Below are positions 15,627 to 23,758 of a stretch of 64,000 nucleotides of DNA, piece by piece (position 1 is the first letter of the stretch; each line of letters starts with the position of its first letter). The position numbers were made by a program, and so were the translations under genes. The notes under the pieces were generated by a model. It did not search any database. It saw only the letters and a program-made list of their open reading frames with translations, and was not told the DNA's origin. Origin of the DNA: Streptococcus vestibularis (GTDB taxonomy: Bacteria > Bacillota > Bacilli > Lactobacillales > Streptococcaceae); the NCBI GenBank assembly GCA_010604095.1, contig JAABLG010000001.1, positions 124,001 to 188,000 of the forward strand. The letters are read 5' to 3'.

Positions 15627-16589
15627 ATGAAACTGGCACTATTAGGTACAGGAATGATTGTTACAGAGGTCCTTCCTGTGTTAACGACTATTGAGGGAAT
15701 TGAGCTGGAGGCTATAATGTCGACACCACGATCACTTGATAAGGCTCAAGCTTTAGCTAAGCAATATGGTCTAACTCAGGCGACAAGTGATTATGAAGCA
15801 ATCTTGTCCAATCCAGATGTTGATACCATTTATGTTGGAACACCTAATCATACCCACTATGACTATGCCAAACAAGCACTTCTAGCTGGCAAGCATGTCA
15901 TCTGTGAGAAACCTTTTACCTTACATTTGGAAGAGTTTGAAGAGCTGGCTAAGCTTGCTCAAGAAAAAAAGCTTCTCTTGATAGAAGCTATAACCAATCA
16001 ATATCTGGCTAATTTCACAGCGATTAAGAATTCTCTAGCAGAAATCGGTGATATCAAGATTGTGAATATCAATTATTCTCAATATTCATCACGCTACGAT
16101 GCCTTTAACCGTGGTGAGATTGCTCCTGCCTTTAACCCTGAAATGGGTGGGGGAGCGCTTAGAGATCTGAATATCTACAATATCCATCTTTTGGTTGGAC
16201 TTTTCGGAAAGCCTAATCGTGTGGAATACCTACCTAATGTGGAGAGAGGAGTGGATACGTCAGGAATTCTAGTTTTGGACTATGGTAACTTTAAGGCTGT
16301 TGCCATTGGAGCTAAAGACTGTAGTGCTGACATTCGTTCAACCATTCAAGGAGATAAGGGAGCTATCACCATTTTGGGTGCTACCAACACTCTTCCTGAA
16401 ATTGGTCTTACTCTTAATGGTCAAGAAGAGACTGTGACTAATCTTAATAGTCCGCATCATCGTATGTACGATGAATTTGTAGCATTTGAGAAAATGGTAG
16501 CTACCAATGATATTGACAGTGTTGCCAAGCAGTTGGAGCATAGTCGTCAGGTTATGGAAGTTCTGGATCAGGCCTCTAAAGTTTTGTAA
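15627..16589 (+). CDS. Gfo/Idh/MocA-family oxidoreductase
   Basis: 320 residues. An N-terminal Rossmann fold (KLALLGTGMIVTEVLP) is followed by the family motif GKHVICEKPF near residue 95 and a C-terminal alpha/beta domain containing EMGGGALRDLNIYNIHLL, where the aspartate/histidine pair typical of sugar and inositol dehydrogenases occurs. The substrate is unknown. A TTG three bases upstream is in frame; ATG at 15627 is preferred because AAGGAGG sits at 15613-15619. The gene stands alone, ending in a bidirectional terminator. Confidence 0.88.
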   Translation: MKLALLGTGMIVTEVLPVLTTIEGIELEAIMSTPRSLDKAQALAKQYGLTQATSDYEAILSNPDVDTIYVGTPNHTHYDYAKQALLAGKHVICEKPFTLHLEEFEELAKLAQEKKLLLIEAITNQYLANFTAIKNSLAEIGDIKIVNINYSQYSSRYDAFNRGEIAPAFNPEMGGGALRDLNIYNIHLLVGLFGKPNRVEYLPNVERGVDTSGILVLDYGNFKAVAIGAKDCSADIRSTIQGDKGAITILGATNTLPEIGLTLNGQEETVTNLNSPHHRMYDEFVAFEKMVATNDIDSVAKQLEHSRQVMEVLDQASKVL

Positions 16590-16597
16590 GATACTAA

Positions 16598-16632
16598 AAA
16601 ACAAGCAGTGGCATTAGCCATTGCTTGTTTTG
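16598..16632. terminator. Bidirectional intrinsic terminator
   Basis: ACAAGCAGTGGC-ATTA-GCCATTGCTTGT hairpin (12 pairs, one wobble) flanked by A and T runs, serving the oxidoreductase on the plus strand and DUF1827 on the minus strand. Confidence 0.85.
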
Positions 16633-16635
16633 GAT

Positions 16636-16938
16636 TTATACAGTTGTTGGGAATGAAATCTCAATCAATTTTTCGGTGTGTACTGTTTGGAGTTTATCCA
16701 TCAAAACGATATCTTTGTCAATTTTGCGTTTGAGGAAGAATTCACGGATGATTTCTAATTCGTTATCCTTAACAGCACGGTGTTTATTTGAAATCAATAG
16801 TTCGTAATGTTTAGGTGCTTGTGTAAAGACAACATCTGTATTTCCAGCAGAATAGGTTTCTACGAGGAAGGCATCTGTATTATCAAGTTGGTTTTGTACA
16901 AGTTCTTGGTGTGTTTGCGTCGTGTTAATAAGTTTCAT
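16636..16938 (-). CDS. DUF1827 family protein
   Basis: 100-residue soluble protein recognised as the streptococcal/lactococcal DUF1827 family (MKLINTTQTHQELVQNQLDN; ELLISNKHRAVKDNELEIIR). Function unknown. It begins nine bases after the Nudix gene, with AGGAGG just inside the spacer, so the two form an operon. No membrane segment. Confidence 0.85.
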   Translation of the reverse strand: MKLINTTQTHQELVQNQLDNTDAFLVETYSAGNTDVVFTQAPKHYELLISNKHRAVKDNELEIIREFFLKRKIDKDIVLMDKLQTVHTEKLIEISFPTTV

Positions 16939-16947
16939 AGTTACCTC

Positions 16948-17406
16948 CTAGGATTTGGCAGTTCTTGTATGGCTAGCTTTCCATTGTTCGATTCCCCACT
17001 TATGGCTGCCGCGTTTAAGCTTGGAAATCGCTTCATCAATTGGGAACCATGCCAGCTTGTTGAAATCTTCTAGGGGGTTACCAATTTCTGAAAAATCTAC
17101 AACTTCATAAATGTAGGCTGGATTGTAAAAGTAAGTGTCACGGTGGCTTGAATAGAAGTATTCGTCAGCCTGTCCATAGTACTGTCCTAAAGTGGCTGTA
17201 TACCCAAGTTCTTCAATTAACTCGCGTTTTAAAGCACTAAAATGATCCTCGCCTGCTTCGATTTCTCCACCTGGGAGAAACCAAGCCCCGTTAGGAGCCT
17301 GAACTAAAATAATCTTCGTCTTGTCTTGGTTAGGAATCACAGCATAAACACCGTAACGTGTCTGATAATGAGCTCCCTCAACCTTATCACCAAATGTTGG
17401 ATTCAT
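16948..17406 (-). CDS. Nudix hydrolase
   Basis: 152 residues. The complete Nudix box Gx5Ex7REUxEExGU runs from Gly47 to Tyr69 (GGEIEAGE ... RELIEELGY), so it should hydrolyse a nucleoside diphosphate linked to another group using Mg2+. The substrate is not predictable from this sequence. CTAAGGAG precedes the ATG, and a TATAAT at 17435-17440 on the minus strand is a likely -10. It is the first gene of a two-gene unit with DUF1827. Confidence 0.9.
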   Translation of the reverse strand: MNPTFGDKVEGAHYQTRYGVYAVIPNQDKTKIILVQAPNGAWFLPGGEIEAGEDHFSALKRELIEELGYTATLGQYYGQADEYFYSSHRDTYFYNPAYIYEVVDFSEIGNPLEDFNKLAWFPIDEAISKLKRGSHKWGIEQWKASHTRTAKS

Positions 17407-17515
17407 AAGTTGCTCCTTAGGTTTATTTGCCTATATTATACTAAAAAAATCCTCATTTTCCTATTGATTTAGGCAGAATTACAGAGAATTTTGAAAATGG
17501 AAAATTGAAAAGTGT

Positions 17516-17570
17516 GAAAAAAGGAGTAAGATAGAAGAAATTTTAAATGACGTTTCTTCTGTCTTACTCC
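17516..17570 (-). terminator. Long-stem intrinsic terminator of clpE
   Basis: An 18-base stem GGAGTAAGA...AGAAGAAA with TTTCTTCT...TCTTACTCC, one wobble, 12-base loop; on the minus strand it ends in TTTTTT (17517-17522). It lies 120 bases after the clpE stop. Confidence 0.8.
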
Positions 17571-17688
17571 CCTTAGGGTCAAACAAGCCTAGAAGCCTGT
17601 TTGAGATAGTAGATATGGAAAATGTTACCCCATACCTTGAGTTTTTCTGATTTGAAAATTATAGCACCTTGTCCTACTTCTAGACGAT

Positions 17689-19959
17689 TTAGTCAGATTC
17701 TTTGGTCGTTTCAGTTTCTTGTGCAGTTTTTTCAACTTTTTTAGCAGATTTAATAGTGATATGACCCTTGGATGTCATGACTGCCTTGAGATCTTTTTCA
17801 TTTGGATTTTCAAGGTAGAAGTCGGTAATGGCATCCTCAATATAATCTTGGATGGTACGGCGAAGTGGTCGAGCACCCATCTTAGGGTCGTAACCAAGGT
17901 CAACCAATTTTTCCTTAACTTTCTCAGTTACACTGAGGTGGATACCGTTATTAGCCAAGCGTTGGTTGACATTATCAAGCATGAGGTCAACGATAGTAAG
18001 GAGATTCTCCTTGCTAAGGGCAGAGAATTCGATAATACCATCAAATCGGTTCATGAATTCAGGGCTGAAGAAATCTCCAAGCTGGTTAAGCACAGAATTG
18101 GTACGATTTTCACGGGCAGCTCCAAAGCCAACGCTAGCTTCTACTTTACCTGTACCAGCATTTGAAGTCATGATGATGATGGTATCCTTGAAACTTACAG
18201 TTCGCCCTTGACCATCAGTCAAGCGACCGTCGTCAAGAACTTGGAGGAACATGTGAAGAACGTCTGGGTGAGCTTTTTCAACCTCATCTAGAAGAATGAG
18301 TGAATAAGGATTACGGCGGACTTTTTCAGTTAACTGACCAGCTTCGTCGTAACCGACATATCCTGGAGGGGCACCGACTAATTTGGCAACGGCGTGTTTT
18401 TCCATGTATTCTGACATGTCGAAACGAATCATACTGTCAGCTGAACCAAAGAGTTCAATCGCCAATTGTTTAGAGAGTTCAGTTTTACCGACTCCTGTAG
18501 GACCTACGAAGAGGAAGCTACCAATTGGGCGATTTGGTGCACCCAATCCAACACGATTACGACGGATGGCTTTGGCAATCTTATCAACTGCGGCATCTTG
18601 TCCGATAACATGTGATTTAAGATCATCAGCAAGACTAAGAAGTTGTGATTGTTCTTTTTCTTTCAAATCACCGACAGGAATATTGGTTTTTTGTTCCACA
18701 ATGGCTTCGATATGTTTTTCTGTGATGACAGGCATATCTTGGTCTTTGATGGTTTGTTTTTGCATTTCCTTGTATTTGGCAATTTGATCACGGAAATAGG
18801 CAGCTTTTTCAAAGTCTTCGTCACGAGTAGCTTGAGCCTTGAGGTTTTCAGCCTCAATCAAACGTTTGTCGATATCTTTAGGATCAACAAAGTTGAGGGT
18901 CAAGTTCATCTTAGAACCTGCTTCATCGAGAAGGTCGATGGCCTTGTCTGGCAAGAAACGGTCTTGAATGTAGCGGTTGGACAATTCTGCAGCTGCAGTA
19001 ATCGCTTCGTCCGTATATTTGACGTGGTGGTAGTCTTGATATTTAGGCTGAATCCCACGCAAAATAGTGATGGTTTCCTCAACCGTTGGTTCGTCAACCT
19101 TAACTGGTTGCATACGACGCTCTAGGGCAGCATCTTTTTCGATGATGCGGTATTCGTTGAGTGTTGTTGCTCCGACCAGTTGAAGTTCTCCACGAGCAAG
19201 GGCAGGTTTTAGGATGTTTCCAGCATCCATATTGCCATCACCAGCATTACCAGCTCCCACAATTTCATGGATTTCATCAATAAATAGGATAACATCCTGA
19301 CGTTGACGAATTTCTTCCATGAGTTTTTGCATGCGTTCTTCAAATTGGCCACGGATACCAGTCCCTTGAACCAGACTGACCACATCAAGACGGATGACTT
19401 GTTTGCCTTGGAGTTTTTGTGGCACGCTACCGTCTACAATTTTTTGAGCTAGGCCTTCAACGACAGCAGTCTTACCGACACCGGGTTCACCGATGAGGAC
19501 GGGGTTGTTCTTGGTACGGCGGTTAAGGATTTCGATGACACGAATGATTTCCTCGTCACGACCAATGACAGGATCAATATCTCCACGACGAGCGATGTCA
19601 GTGATGTTGATGCCGAACTCTTCAAGAAGACCTTGTGGCTGTTGAGGAGCTTGTTGGCGTGGTCCTCCTGGACGGCCTGGTCCTTGTGTATTGCCACCGT
19701 TTCCTCGGTTACCACCTTCTTGTGTTGGAGGTGTATTGGGAAGATCGCCGTTAGAAGAACGGAAGTTATTTAGGTCGCTGAAGAAATCGTCGAAGAAGTT
19801 GGAACCTCCTGTTTGATTGAATTGATTGAGGGGGTTCTCTGGGTCAGATTTCATGATTTTATAACAATTTTGACAGAGGTCAACTTGTTGCTGATTACCA
19901 TTTACGTTGGTATACAAATGAATACTAGCTTCATTAAGGTTACAGTTTTGACAGAGCAT
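17689..19959 (-). CDS. clpE: ATP-dependent Clp protease ATP-binding subunit ClpE
   Basis: 756-residue Hsp100 unfoldase that feeds substrates to ClpP. The ClpE hallmark is the N-terminal zinc finger, Cys3-Cys6 and Cys29-Cys32. Two AAA+ modules follow: Walker A GEPGVGKT near 156 with Walker [10 protein letters not shown], and GPTGVGKT near 485 with [17 protein letters not shown]-like coiled region (about 375-410) lies between. The linker at about residues 75-110 is rich in Gly, Pro and Gln. Upstream are a consensus promoter, a CtsR box and a CIRCE-like palindrome, indicating stress control. Confidence 0.96.
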   Translation of the reverse strand: MLCQNCNLNEASIHLYTNVNGNQQQVDLCQNCYKIMKSDPENPLNQFNQTGGSNFFDDFFSDLNNFRSSNGDLPNTPPTQEGGNRGNGGNTQGPGRPGGPRQQAPQQPQGLLEEFGINITDIARRGDIDPVIGRDEEIIRVIEILNRRTKNNPVLIGEPGVGKTAVVEGLAQKIVDGSVPQKLQGKQVIRLDVVSLVQGTGIRGQFEERMQKLMEEIRQRQDVILFIDEIHEIVGAGNAGDGNMDAGNILKPALARGELQLVGATTLNEYRIIEKDAALERRMQPVKVDEPTVEETITILRGIQPKYQDYHHVKYTDEAITAAAELSNRYIQDRFLPDKAIDLLDEAGSKMNLTLNFVDPKDIDKRLIEAENLKAQATRDEDFEKAAYFRDQIAKYKEMQKQTIKDQDMPVITEKHIEAIVEQKTNIPVGDLKEKEQSQLLSLADDLKSHVIGQDAAVDKIAKAIRRNRVGLGAPNRPIGSFLFVGPTGVGKTELSKQLAIELFGSADSMIRFDMSEYMEKHAVAKLVGAPPGYVGYDEAGQLTEKVRRNPYSLILLDEVEKAHPDVLHMFLQVLDDGRLTDGQGRTVSFKDTIIIMTSNAGTGKVEASVGFGAARENRTNSVLNQLGDFFSPEFMNRFDGIIEFSALSKENLLTIVDLMLDNVNQRLANNGIHLSVTEKVKEKLVDLGYDPKMGARPLRRTIQDYIEDAITDFYLENPNEKDLKAVMTSKGHITIKSAKKVEKTAQETETTKESD

Positions 19960-20012
19960 ATCAGTACCTCTTTTCTATCTGAATTGGGAAAGACCTTTAT
20001 TGAAAAAAACTT

Positions 20013-20068
20013 GGTCAAAAAAGGTCAAATCTATGACTCCATTATAGCATGCGGAAGGTAGATTGCAA
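20013..20068 (-). promoter_or_regulatory. clpE promoter with CtsR operator
   Basis: On the minus strand TTGCAA (20063-20068) and TATAAT (20041-20046) are 16 bases apart, with an extended TGC. GGTCAAA-AAA-GGTCAAA at 20013-20029 (plus-strand reading) is a perfect CtsR heptad direct repeat with the required 3-base spacing, placed just downstream of the -10, where bound CtsR would block transcription. Confidence 0.85.
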
Positions 20069-20085
20069 GTAAAAAGCATTAGGGT

Positions 20086-20112
20086 TTGGCACTCTGTATA
20101 ATCAAGTGCTAA
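20086..20112. promoter_or_regulatory. CIRCE-like element (HrcA operator)
   Basis: TTGGCACTC, nine bases, AAGTGCTAA. The CIRCE consensus is TTAGCACTC-N9-GAGTGCTAA; each arm has one mismatch and the spacing is exact. It lies 18 bases upstream of the clpE -35 and 25 bases upstream of the argF -35, in the divergent intergenic region. HrcA binding is inferred. Confidence 0.65.
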
Positions 20113-20136
20113 TTTTGAATTAAAATACAAAAATAC

Positions 20137-20165
20137 TTGCATATTATACAAAAATAGACTATAAT
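20137..20165 (+). promoter_or_regulatory. argF promoter with a possible ArgR box
   Basis: TTGCAT (20137-20142) and TATAAT (20160-20165), 17 bases apart. The -35 lies within TTGCATATTATACAAA, an AT-rich imperfect palindrome resembling ARG boxes (TNTGNATWWWWATNCANA) but one base shorter in the centre. ArgR control is plausible, not shown. Confidence 0.55.
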
Positions 20166-20201
20166 ACCTTTTATATTATTCAGAATGAAAGTGAGAGCCC
20201 T

Positions 20202-21182
20202 ATGACATTAGCAACATCCTTTTTGAAAGAAATTGACTTCACTAAACAGGAACTGGAAGAATTAATTGCGCTATCTCTTAAATTTAAAGAGTTGAAGAAA
20301 AATAGAATTCCTCATAAGTATCTAGAAGGGTTAAATATTGCCCTACTTTTCGAAAAGACATCAACAAGAACACGTTCAGCCTTTACTGTAGCTGGTCAGG
20401 ATCTAGGGATGAATGTGACCTACCTTGGTGCAGGTGATATTCAGCTTGGTAAGAAGGAATCTGTAATTGATACAGCTAAGGTGCTTGGATCAATGTTTGA
20501 CGGGATTGAGTACCGTGGTTTTAAACAAGAGGATGTTGAAGACTTGGCTAAATACTCTGGTGTTCCGGTCTGGAATGGTTTGACAGATACTTGGCATCCG
20601 ACTCAGATGATTGCGGATTTCATGACCTTGAAGGAGCACTTTGGTAGTCTAGAGGGCTTGACCATTGCTTATATTGGAGATGGTCGTAATAATATGGCAA
20701 ATTCACTTTTGGTGACATCGGCTATCTTGGGCGTTAATGTTAAGATTATCGCTCCAGAGGGTTTGCAGCCTGAGGATGATATTGTTGCCCTAGCTCATAA
20801 ACATAATAATGGTGCTGATTTAACCATTACAGATGATATTTCAGAAGTTAAGGGAGTGGATATGCTCTACACTGATGTCTGGGTTTCTATGGGAGAAGAA
20901 GTGGACTTTAAATCTCGTATTGATTTGCTTCTACCTTATCAGATAAATGCAGACTTACTTGCCAAAACGGAAAATCCAGATGTCATCGTTATGCATTGCC
21001 TTCCAGCCTTCCATGACCTTAATACTCAAATTGGACAGGAAATGTATGACAAATATGGTTTGGCAGAGTTAGAAATTACAGATGAGGTCTTCCAAAAATA
21101 CAGTGACATCATCTTCCAAGAAGCTGAGAACCGTATGCATTCTATCAAGGCTATCATGTACAATTCCTTGAAAAATATTTAA
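20202..21182 (+). CDS. argF: Ornithine carbamoyltransferase
   Basis: 326 residues. It makes citrulline from ornithine and carbamoyl phosphate. The carbamoyl-phosphate loop STRTRSAF (near residue 53), [11 protein letters not shown] and HCLPAFHD are all present, the last being the ornithine-site motif. No arcA or arcC is nearby, so the biosynthetic name argF is used, but catabolic arcB cannot be excluded by sequence. GTGAG before the ATG is a weak ribosome binding site. The gene is divergent from clpE. Confidence 0.93.
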   Translation: MTLATSFLKEIDFTKQELEELIALSLKFKELKKNRIPHKYLEGLNIALLFEKTSTRTRSAFTVAGQDLGMNVTYLGAGDIQLGKKESVIDTAKVLGSMFDGIEYRGFKQEDVEDLAKYSGVPVWNGLTDTWHPTQMIADFMTLKEHFGSLEGLTIAYIGDGRNNMANSLLVTSAILGVNVKIIAPEGLQPEDDIVALAHKHNNGADLTITDDISEVKGVDMLYTDVWVSMGEEVDFKSRIDLLLPYQINADLLAKTENPDVIVMHCLPAFHDLNTQIGQEMYDKYGLAELEITDEVFQKYSDIIFQEAENRMHSIKAIMYNSLKNI

Positions 21183-21250
21183 AATTCCCCCATTTTTTCC
21201 GTAAGTGTGATAAAATAAGTAAGAAATACACAATTAATAGGAGAAATAAC

Positions 21251-21481
21251 ATGGAATCACATTTGGTGAGAATCATTAACCGTCTTGAAATGATGGCGGC
21301 TGATGGTGGTAATTTAAAACGTAATTTTGAACGTGAAGGAGTGGTTGTTGCCGAAGTATCTTTCAGCAATGATCCAGAAAATGGTCCAGTTTTCACATTG
21401 CGTGACGTTGAAGCTCGTGAATCTTATTCATTTGATAGCATTGACTTGATTGCAATGGAAATCTACGACTTGCTTTACTAA
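21251..21481 (+). CDS. DUF1797 family protein
   Basis: 76-residue soluble acidic protein of the DUF1797 family (MESHLVRIINRLEMMAADG; VEARESYSFDSIDLIAMEIYDLL), function unknown. TAGGAG at 21238-21243 is the ribosome binding site. It follows argF after 68 bases and may be read from the same transcript, since I see no terminator between. Confidence 0.85.
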   Translation: MESHLVRIINRLEMMAADGGNLKRNFEREGVVVAEVSFSNDPENGPVFTLRDVEARESYSFDSIDLIAMEIYDLLY

Positions 21482-21487
21482 TCAATA

Positions 21488-21580
21488 ACTTGAAACCGAC
21501 TCTTTTTAGACTAGGGGTTTCAAAATCGTTAATGGGAGTGGGAAAGAGCATGTAAAATTGTTCTTACTCACTCTTTTTTG
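21488..21580 (+). terminator. Two hairpins, the second an intrinsic terminator
   Basis: TTGAAACC / GGTTTCAA (21490-21522) without a T run, then GAGTGGGAAAGAGCA / TGTTCTTACTCACTC (about 21536-21573) followed by six T. Confidence 0.7.
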
Positions 21581-21695
21581 ATTTTTATGTCTTTAAGCTA
21601 CTTTTTATACTGAAATATCGCATTTATAAGAAAATACTTTATTATTATGCATCCTTCTGATATAATAATGAGGAATATTAATAAGGAGTATCTTG

Positions 21696-22376
21696 ATGAA
21701 CTTTTCATTTTTGCCACAGTTCTGGTCTTACTTTAACTATGGTGTCTTAGTAACAATTATGATTTCAGTCTGCGTGGTCTTCTTTGGGACCATTCTTGGG
21801 GTTTTGGTATCCCTGATTAAGCGTTCTGGAATCAAACCTTTGGAGTGGTTGGTAAGCCTTTATGTTTGGGTTTTCCGTGGGACTCCTATGGTTGTACAGA
21901 TTATGATTGCTTTTAACCTCATCCACATGAATCTTCCAACTGTTCAGTTTGGCATTTTGAACCTTGATTTGTCACGTATCGTTCCAGGTATTATCGTCCT
22001 TTCTTTGAACAGTGGTGCTTATATTTCTGAGAGTGTGCGTGCAGGTATCGAGTCTATTCCTAAAGGTCAGGTTGAAGCTGCCTACTCACTTGGTATCCGT
22101 CCATGGAATACCATGCGTTATGTGGTCTTGCCTCAAGCTATTAAAAATATCTTGCCTGCCTTGGGTAACGAGTTTGTTACTATTATCAAGGATAGTTCGC
22201 TCTTGCAAACCATCGGAGTTATGGAATTGTGGAATGGTGCACAAACTGTTGCAACAACAACCTACTTGACCTTGACACCGCTCTTGTTCGCAGCCTTCTA
22301 TTATTTGATTGTGACAACGGCTATGACGGCACTCTTGAAACAAATGGAAAAACGACTTGGGGAGGGACGTAAATAA
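21696..22376 (+). CDS. Amino-acid ABC transporter permease
   Basis: 226 residues with about five membrane helices and the His/Glu/Gln permease family EAA loop: [33 protein letters not shown] near residue 65 is the typical entry motif. A TTG directly before the ATG is in frame, but ATG at 21696 fits AAGGAG at 21683-21688. It overlaps the ATPase gene by one base. No solute-binding protein gene or domain is adjacent, so one must be supplied from elsewhere; the amino acid carried is unknown. Confidence 0.9.
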   Translation: MNFSFLPQFWSYFNYGVLVTIMISVCVVFFGTILGVLVSLIKRSGIKPLEWLVSLYVWVFRGTPMVVQIMIAFNLIHMNLPTVQFGILNLDLSRIVPGIIVLSLNSGAYISESVRAGIESIPKGQVEAAYSLGIRPWNTMRYVVLPQAIKNILPALGNEFVTIIKDSSLLQTIGVMELWNGAQTVATTTYLTLTPLLFAAFYYLIVTTAMTALLKQMEKRLGEGRK

Positions 22377-23110
22377 TGGCAGAAACAATTATTGAGATTA
22401 AAAATCTTCACAAGTATTTTGGTAAGAACGAAGTTCTCAAAGGGATTGATCTAGATATTAAAAAGGGTGAGGTAGTGGTTATCATCGGTCCTTCAGGATC
22501 AGGAAAATCTACCTTCCTACGCTCAATGAACTTGCTTGAGAAACCTACAAAAGGTGTTATTTCCTTTGAAGGTGTGGATATTACAGATAAAAATAACGAC
22601 ATTTTCAAAATGCGTGAGAAGATGGGAATGGTTTTCCAACAGTTCAACCTCTTCCCTAATATGACAGTTAAAGAAAATATCACCTTGTCGCCAATTAAGA
22701 CTAAGGGTGTTTCTAAAGCTGATGCAGAAGCAAAGGCTATGGAACTTTTAGAAAAGGTTGGCTTGAAAGATAAGGCAGATGCCTACCCAACAAGTCTATC
22801 AGGTGGTCAGCAACAACGTATTGCGATTGCACGTGGTTTGGCTATGGATCCAGATGTTCTCTTGTTTGACGAACCAACATCAGCCCTTGACCCAGAAATG
22901 GTTGGTGAAGTTCTTGCAGTTATGCAGGACCTTGCTAAATCAGGGATGACAATGGCAATCGTTACCCACGAAATGGGCTTTGCTTATGAAGTGGCTGATC
23001 GTGTTATCTTTATGGATGGCGGTGTTATTGTCGAAGAAGGCACACCACAAGAGATTTTCGACAATACTAAGGAAGATCGTACCAAGGATTTCTTGAGTAA
23101 AGTTTTGTAA
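22376..23110 (+). CDS. Amino-acid ABC transporter ATP-binding protein (GlnQ-like)
   Basis: 244 residues, the energising subunit for the preceding permease. Walker [10 protein letters not shown] (near residue 38), Q loop [18 protein letters not shown], signature [16 protein letters not shown] and Walker [14 protein letters not shown] are all intact, followed by the switch histidine in VTHEMGF. TAATG overlap with the permease implies translational coupling. Polar amino-acid family; glutamine is the usual annotation but not proven. Confidence 0.93.
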   Translation: MAETIIEIKNLHKYFGKNEVLKGIDLDIKKGEVVVIIGPSGSGKSTFLRSMNLLEKPTKGVISFEGVDITDKNNDIFKMREKMGMVFQQFNLFPNMTVKENITLSPIKTKGVSKADAEAKAMELLEKVGLKDKADAYPTSLSGGQQQRIAIARGLAMDPDVLLFDEPTSALDPEMVGEVLAVMQDLAKSGMTMAIVTHEMGFAYEVADRVIFMDGGVIVEEGTPQEIFDNTKEDRTKDFLSKVL

Positions 23111-23140
23111 GATATTCATTAAGTATGTATACATTGTTTG

Positions 23141-23173
23141 TGAAGGCTGGAACTTTTCCGGCCTTTTCTTTTT
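23141..23173 (+). terminator. Intrinsic terminator after the ABC transporter operon
   Basis: AAGGCTGGAA-CTT-TTCCGGCCTT hairpin followed by TTCTTTTT. Confidence 0.75.
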
Positions 23174-23281
23174 GTGTTCTGCTTTTCTAGAATCATTCTT
23201 GTTTAGGATAATATTGCGGAAAAGATGGATAAATATGCTATAATGATGCCATATCAAAAATAATAAAGTAGGTCAAGAAAT

Positions 23282-23758
23282 ATGCTCATATATGATGCGG
23301 CCTTAAAAACGCCTTACCGGATTCTTGGCATTAACCTCCCTAAGGATAGTCTTTTGCACTTATCTAACCTAGGGTTGGCTGCCGGTGAAACGATTGAGGT
23401 GGTAACTAAGACCAAAAACAGTGCTATTATTATCGTTAAAGGGAGTCGCTTAGCCTTTGATGCTTCGATTCTAGATAAGATTGATTTGGCACCTGCGGAG
23501 GAAAATCAGGAAAAGATACCTCTTTCTGAATTACCGGTTGGACGTTCGGCTATCGTTACTGATATTTTTTCAGCAAATGAAACCAAACGACGTCTTATGG
23601 ATATGGGAATTACAAAGCGTACTCGGGTGTTGTTGCGTAAGGTAGCCCCTTTGGGAGATCCTCTAGAAATTAGTTTGAGAGGGTACGAATTAACCCTACG
23701 CAAGTCGGAAGCGCAAATGATTAGTGTGGTCATGCTGGATGAGGGAGAGGAAAAATGA
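23282..23758 (+). CDS. feoA: FeoA-domain protein with two tandem FeoA domains
   Basis: 158 residues, about twice the length of a single FeoA. The first SH3-like domain (about 1-75) has LSNLGLAAGETIEVV, the second (about 80-155) has RLMDMGITKRTRVLLRKVAPLGDPLEI and RGYELTLRKSEAQMI. FeoA supports ferrous iron uptake through FeoB, whose gene overlaps this one by four bases (ATGA). A tandem FeoA is less common than the single-domain form. Confidence 0.92.
   Translation: MLIYDAALKTPYRILGINLPKDSLLHLSNLGLAAGETIEVVTKTKNSAIIIVKGSRLAFDASILDKIDLAPAEENQEKIPLSELPVGRSAIVTDIFSANETKRRLMDMGITKRTRVLLRKVAPLGDPLEISLRGYELTLRKSEAQMISVVMLDEGEEK

Noticed and set aside
18649..19125. 158-codon plus-strand frame within clpE
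   Set aside because: It is antisense to conserved ClpE sequence and has no independent support.
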